Source of the DNA: Linepithema humile
Taxonomy: Eukaryota > Arthropoda > Insecta > Hymenoptera > Formicidae
DNA length: 64,000 bases
Assembly: GCF_040581485.1 (NCBI RefSeq)
Contig: NC_090134.1
Span: 19,211,501-19,275,500 of the forward strand
Reading direction: 5' to 3'
Shown here: piece after piece, positions 61,061-64,000 of the stretch
Numbering within the stretch: position 1 is the stretch's first letter
Layout of the letters: each line of letters starts with the position of its first letter
Made by a program: the position numbers and the translations under genes
The notes under the pieces: generated by a model
Database searches by the model: none
What the model was told of the DNA's origin: nothing
The model's input: the letters and a program-made list of their open reading frames with translations, nothing else

Positions 61061-61467
61061 TTATATCTGAAAGCGCTCGCGGTTTTCTTTCGACAAACAC
61101 TCGATTCCGATTTCTTCGCCGTATAATCGTCTAGAAAAAAAACTCCTCGTCAGAGGGCCTCCTTCGACATCAATGTCCTCGTGCGTCTTAGCGGCGATCA
61201 ACTCGTGGGCAAACGCTCTATGAGCGAACTCAAGGCTGGCGATCGGGTTCAACTTCTTTTCCGGTCGCAAGCTCCTCAGCCGCGCTCATACGGCGCACGA
61301 ACCGTTCGAGCTGCCGCGGTCAATCGAAAATCTTCGAGGTAAGCTCGTTGATCCGTACTGGGATTGTAGCCACGCGGAAACGTAGGAGGTAGTTGTAGGA
61401 CGCTGGAGACGTTCTCCTCGTGCAGCCAATACGCGTCTTCCAGCACGCGCGCCATTCCGCGCAACAC
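61061..61467 (-). pseudogene. TTLL3: TTLL3 relic, FPRGYN / EDFRLTA / EFA..HEDID segment
   Basis: One frame reads EDAYWLHEENV, then LPPTFPRGYNPSTD, then YLEDFRLTAAARTV and stops at 61276-61278. The family continues, in a different frame, from about 61290 downward: PIASLEFAHRAFAHEL, then THEDIDVEGG, to a stop at 61061-61063. The frames overlap without room for an intron, so one indel separates them. The order matches TTLL3: PRCY motif, EDFRLTA motif, then the EFA...DID helix region. Confidence 0.75.
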
Positions 61468-61799
61468 ACGTGCGACAATTCGGAAACGTTTTACTTATCA
61501 TACGCTGCGCGACGCGATTCTACACTTATTGCGAAGCAACGGTAACGCCGACCGGGAATTCAAAGGATCGTGATGTTTCGTGCGGAATGGTACTTTCGTA
61601 AAACGCCGGTGGTGGGACAACGACACGATTGGAACTCGAGGCGGTAATGATTATCGTACAGTCAGCCCGTTCGGAGCGGAATACGTAAGCAATATCCAGG
61701 ACCGAGGAAATACTCGCGGAATATTCGCATTCAACAACGATATCCGACTATTCCGGCATATTCGCCCGTTCAAGATATCCGGTTAGTTAGCGGGAGTAC
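61468..61799. other. probable former intron of the TTLL3 pseudogene
   Basis: Separates the YTSK|GTACTC remnant from the FPRGYN remnant. No clear acceptor is visible next to 61467-61490. Confidence 0.4.
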
Positions 61800-62012
61800 C
61801 TTCGAGGTATAAACGAAGGACCTGTATCTGTTGAGCAGGATGTCGCATCCGAGCCGGCAATCCCAGTCGACCAAGTCGGGCCCCGCCTGTGTCGCGGGAG
61901 GGCAAAAATCACGGCCCCGCTCAGCGTTCCATCGCGTGATATCGCCCAAGGAGTGAGCTTCCAAGTTAGCCACGGTGTCTAATCGTCGGAGCACACAGAA
62001 AATGGTAGACAT
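61800..62012 (-). pseudogene. TTLL3: TTLL3 relic, N-terminal segment
   Basis: Frame encodes VDWDCRLGCD, then ILLNRYRSFVYTSK, and meets AAG|GTACTC. This resembles the TTLL3 stretch before the KVGLC motif (NRFP...FTTK). The donor is weak (GTACTC against GTRAGT). Upstream of 62012 the frame stays open to 62075, but I cannot match it to the family. Confidence 0.55.
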
Positions 62013-63177
62013 TAGCGACGATATTTCATCCTGCGGCGGTGGCGTTCGGCAGCGTATTCCGCCAGCGGTGCGCATTAACTTTATCGTCCGCGACCGATCT
62101 AATCGTATGGCAGCGCTCCCGTTCCGGTCGGTTCGTACTTCTGCATCCAGCGCCCCAACGCCTCTTCTTCAGCCTCAATCCGCCCGCGTGCGAGAAATAT
62201 TTTGCGTCTGTAAAAACGCTGGTGTTAATCGCGGAGATATCGCGGACACGCGTTAAATTGCGCGCACGTGAAACTTAACGCGATTTTCCGCCGACAATCG
62301 GGCGGAGTTCAATTGTAAAATCGCATCTCGAGGAAGTTAATTTGAAATATAACAGACAAGATAAACCGTCTTGCTCAACTAATCCCGGAAAAGCTACCTC
62401 GACAGCGTTCTCTGCTTTCGTCTTGATTTTCCGCCTCCGCCGTCGCGCATTTCTCCCTGCAGCAACCGCGAGGTTTCGGCGCGATCGTTCCCGTCAAAGG
62501 GTCTCCGCTCGAGGCTTCTTGAGAACAGCACGAACATGCATTAATACCGGAGTTCGGAAGCACACTGTACTCGAATTCCGGCAAGCCGCTAACAACGCCG
62601 CTCTCATTGTCGTCCGTGTCTGGGAGCGTCCATTTTGGGCACATCGTTCTCGCTCGTATGGATCGATAGTAAGGATTCACGGGGCTGTCCTCTCTCTCGT
62701 CAGGTCGGCCGCGAAAGGAGGCAATTTCCAACTGGATTGAAACTTCTTATCCCGACCCGTGAGGATTCCATTGTAAGGGCTGGGGTCGGTTAGGCGACAC
62801 GGCTCCTTCCTAATTTTCCCGAACGAGCGACGTTAAATTGCCGCGATTTGTCGTAATTTGTCAACGTAATTCGTCATTTATAATTATCCGACGGCTGACG
62901 TGGCCTGTGTGAATTAACGCGACGATCCGTTTCCCCGGCGGTGGTGGTAATGCGACTTCGACTTTGGGATTAAACTGGGACTCCGGGCGATATCTCAGTC
63001 ACTCGATTAACGGCTAATTGCGTTCATTTGGCGTAACGGTCGCAAATAGCGAACAGCCGTGCGTCCACCACGTATTTCGGCGAAATACCTCGCCGATAAT
63101 TGATCCGAGAGATCCGTAAGCCGGTTTCGTCCTGCGCGCGAAGTAACACGTTTAACGAACTATGCAAACAATTTTAG
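62013..63177. other. GC-rich stretch upstream of the TTLL3 relic, no supported gene
   Basis: Open frames on both strands at 62.34-62.74 kb overlap each other. Neither shows a recognisable domain. The ancestral TTLL3 start and promoter would lie here or beyond. Confidence 0.4.
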
Positions 63178-63240
63178 GATCGGTTATGTGTTCGAAGATC
63201 GATGCGGTGTCGTTATCGGAGAACCTGATGTATGCGCGAG
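63178..63240 (+). CDS. possible small exon of an unidentified gene
   Basis: A 63-bp block is bounded by AATTTTAG (ending 63177) and by GAG|GTAAGT (intron from 63241). Two of three frames are open throughout: IGYVFEDRCGVVIGEPDVCA and SVMCSKIDAVSLSENLMYAR. The pyrimidine tract before the acceptor is poor and no partner exon is visible, so it may be a chance pair or a non-coding leader exon. Confidence 0.2.
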
Positions 63241-64000
63241 GTAAGTTTACACAGTTATGTGGAAAACATAGCTCAGACGTGGTGATTGGAACCCGATAAA
63301 TGTCGCGGCCGATGTTCTCAAACCCTCGTGTTTAATGTGTCGAAGGGAAAAATCAATGTTCGACTCTTTATGTATGACATAAATCTGCGAGATCTGTTTA
63401 ATTTTTTTTTTTTTTTGTAAAATTAAATAGCATAATTAAATCTTGTAATTTGGATCGTATTTATATGCTATAAATGTTTAATGTATTGTATGCGGTTTCC
63501 GCAATGTCAACAACGATGATAGGTACGACCGGTGACGCGAGAAAGGCGAGTTTGTCCAGATAACAATGTCACAATGTCGAGCAAAATTCAAATGTCCGTA
63601 ACGCACGTGCGACGGACGGGAACGACGTCGCGTGCGTAACGGCGCGATAAATCCCTCGGAGCGAGCGGTAAATCGCCGAGTTAAATCGCCGTGGCGCGCT
63701 AATACAATTAAACGTTCAAGTAAGTGCTGCGAGCATTTTGTCGCAAGCATGCGTTTCGATTTTGAGTGCTAATAATAATCACGCGCGGAACTCTGCTATC
63801 ATCATTCGCGGATGTCTCTAAGCGAGGGAGACATTTAAGTGTTGTCAGCTGTCGCTAACAACTCGGGATCCCTCGAGCTTTAAATCTGTCACAATAAATT
63901 CTCCCTCTCTCTTTCTCTCTCTTGACTTGAAGTTAAATCATCGACATTTCCTGAATGACAACGAATCGCATCGCGAGATTTTTACGACGGCTCCGACTCG
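63241..64000. other. right-hand end, no supported gene
   Basis: AT-rich to 63.5 kb with a 15-T run (63402-63416), then CpG-rich. A CTCTCTCTTTCTCTCTCT tract lies near 63905. No exon was recognised. Confidence 0.4.

Larger units (their letters stand above)
55209..62012 (-). pseudogene. TTLL3: TTLL3-like tubulin glycylase pseudogene
   Basis: Six ordered - strand remnants match TTLL3-type ligases. This family adds glycine side chains to tubulin, mainly in axonemes, through an ATP-grasp-like TTL domain. In order: 61800-62012 (LLNRYRSFVYTSK), 61061-61467 (FPRGYN, EDFRLTAA, then EFAHRAF...HEDID), 59329-59496 (WILKP, CRGNDVV, YYIVQKYI), 59154-59254 (LLLIKETRF, YLVT, LTIW), 56989-57207 (YPRMAEVI, AQD, ELYGDF, WLIEIN) and 55209-55359 (CADTSGFNLVYKQ). 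Lesions: a frameshift near 61275, at least one at about 59430, TGA for the Trp of the RQWFLVT motif (59205-59207), two adjacent stops (55323-55328), loss of residues in the ELYGADF and EIN-SPT motifs, and no recognisable central domain between 57208 and 59153. Too many independent lesions for sequencing error alone. A functional paralogue may exist elsewhere. Confidence 0.82.

Noticed and set aside
62342..62740. 132-codon + strand and 118-codon - strand open frames
   Set aside because: They overlap each other. The - strand one lies where the TTLL3 N-terminus could be but shows no TTLL motif.
1..64000. tRNA, rRNA, known microRNA and CRISPR signals
   Set aside because: I looked for tRNA B-box patterns, seed sequences of common insect microRNAs and regularly spaced repeats by eye and found none that held up. 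A covariance-model scan would be more sensitive.

Overview
This window looks like nuclear DNA from an insect, most likely a hymenopteran such as an ant. Long introns with GT-AG boundaries, interspersed CpG-rich and AT-rich stretches, many short microsatellites, and an animal-specific immunoglobulin cell-surface gene all point that way. The species assignment is inference. There is no operon structure, plasmid, phage or CRISPR signal.

The clearest gene is on the + strand: a complete six-exon member of the Dpr (defective proboscis extension response) family, closest by eye to Drosophila Dpr8. Its exons are 32244-32289, 41921-42087, 48454-48664, 49560-49687, 51695-51863 and 53746-53852. Joined, they give 828 nt, which is exactly 275 codons plus a stop, with consistent splice phases (1,0,1,0,1). 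The protein has a signal peptide, two Ig domains and a short hydrophobic C-terminal tail typical of a GPI-anchor signal. A CpG-rich segment with a long GA tract (about 29.5-32.2 kb) precedes it and is the best candidate for promoter and 5' leader. Two polyadenylation signals follow the stop.

Tail-to-tail with it, on the - strand (about 62.0 kb down to 55.2 kb), are the remains of a tubulin tyrosine ligase-like gene of the TTLL3 (tubulin glycylase) type. The pieces are in the right order, but they carry frameshifts, a TGA at a conserved Trp, two adjacent in-frame stops and small deletions, and part of the catalytic domain is missing. I call it a decayed pseudogene. It is the most interesting object in the window.

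The first 29 kb hold almost no recognisable coding sequence. The exceptions are a probable terminal coding exon of an unidentified + strand gene at 1751-1824 and a small splice-flanked exon candidate at the far right end (63178-63240). Other structure includes a diverged ~220-bp tandem duplication (21268-21705), a perfect 21-bp-arm palindrome (35293-35335), a pair of diverged CRE-like elements 0.83 kb apart in Dpr intron 2, and several simple repeats. I did not find a previously undescribed multi-gene system here.
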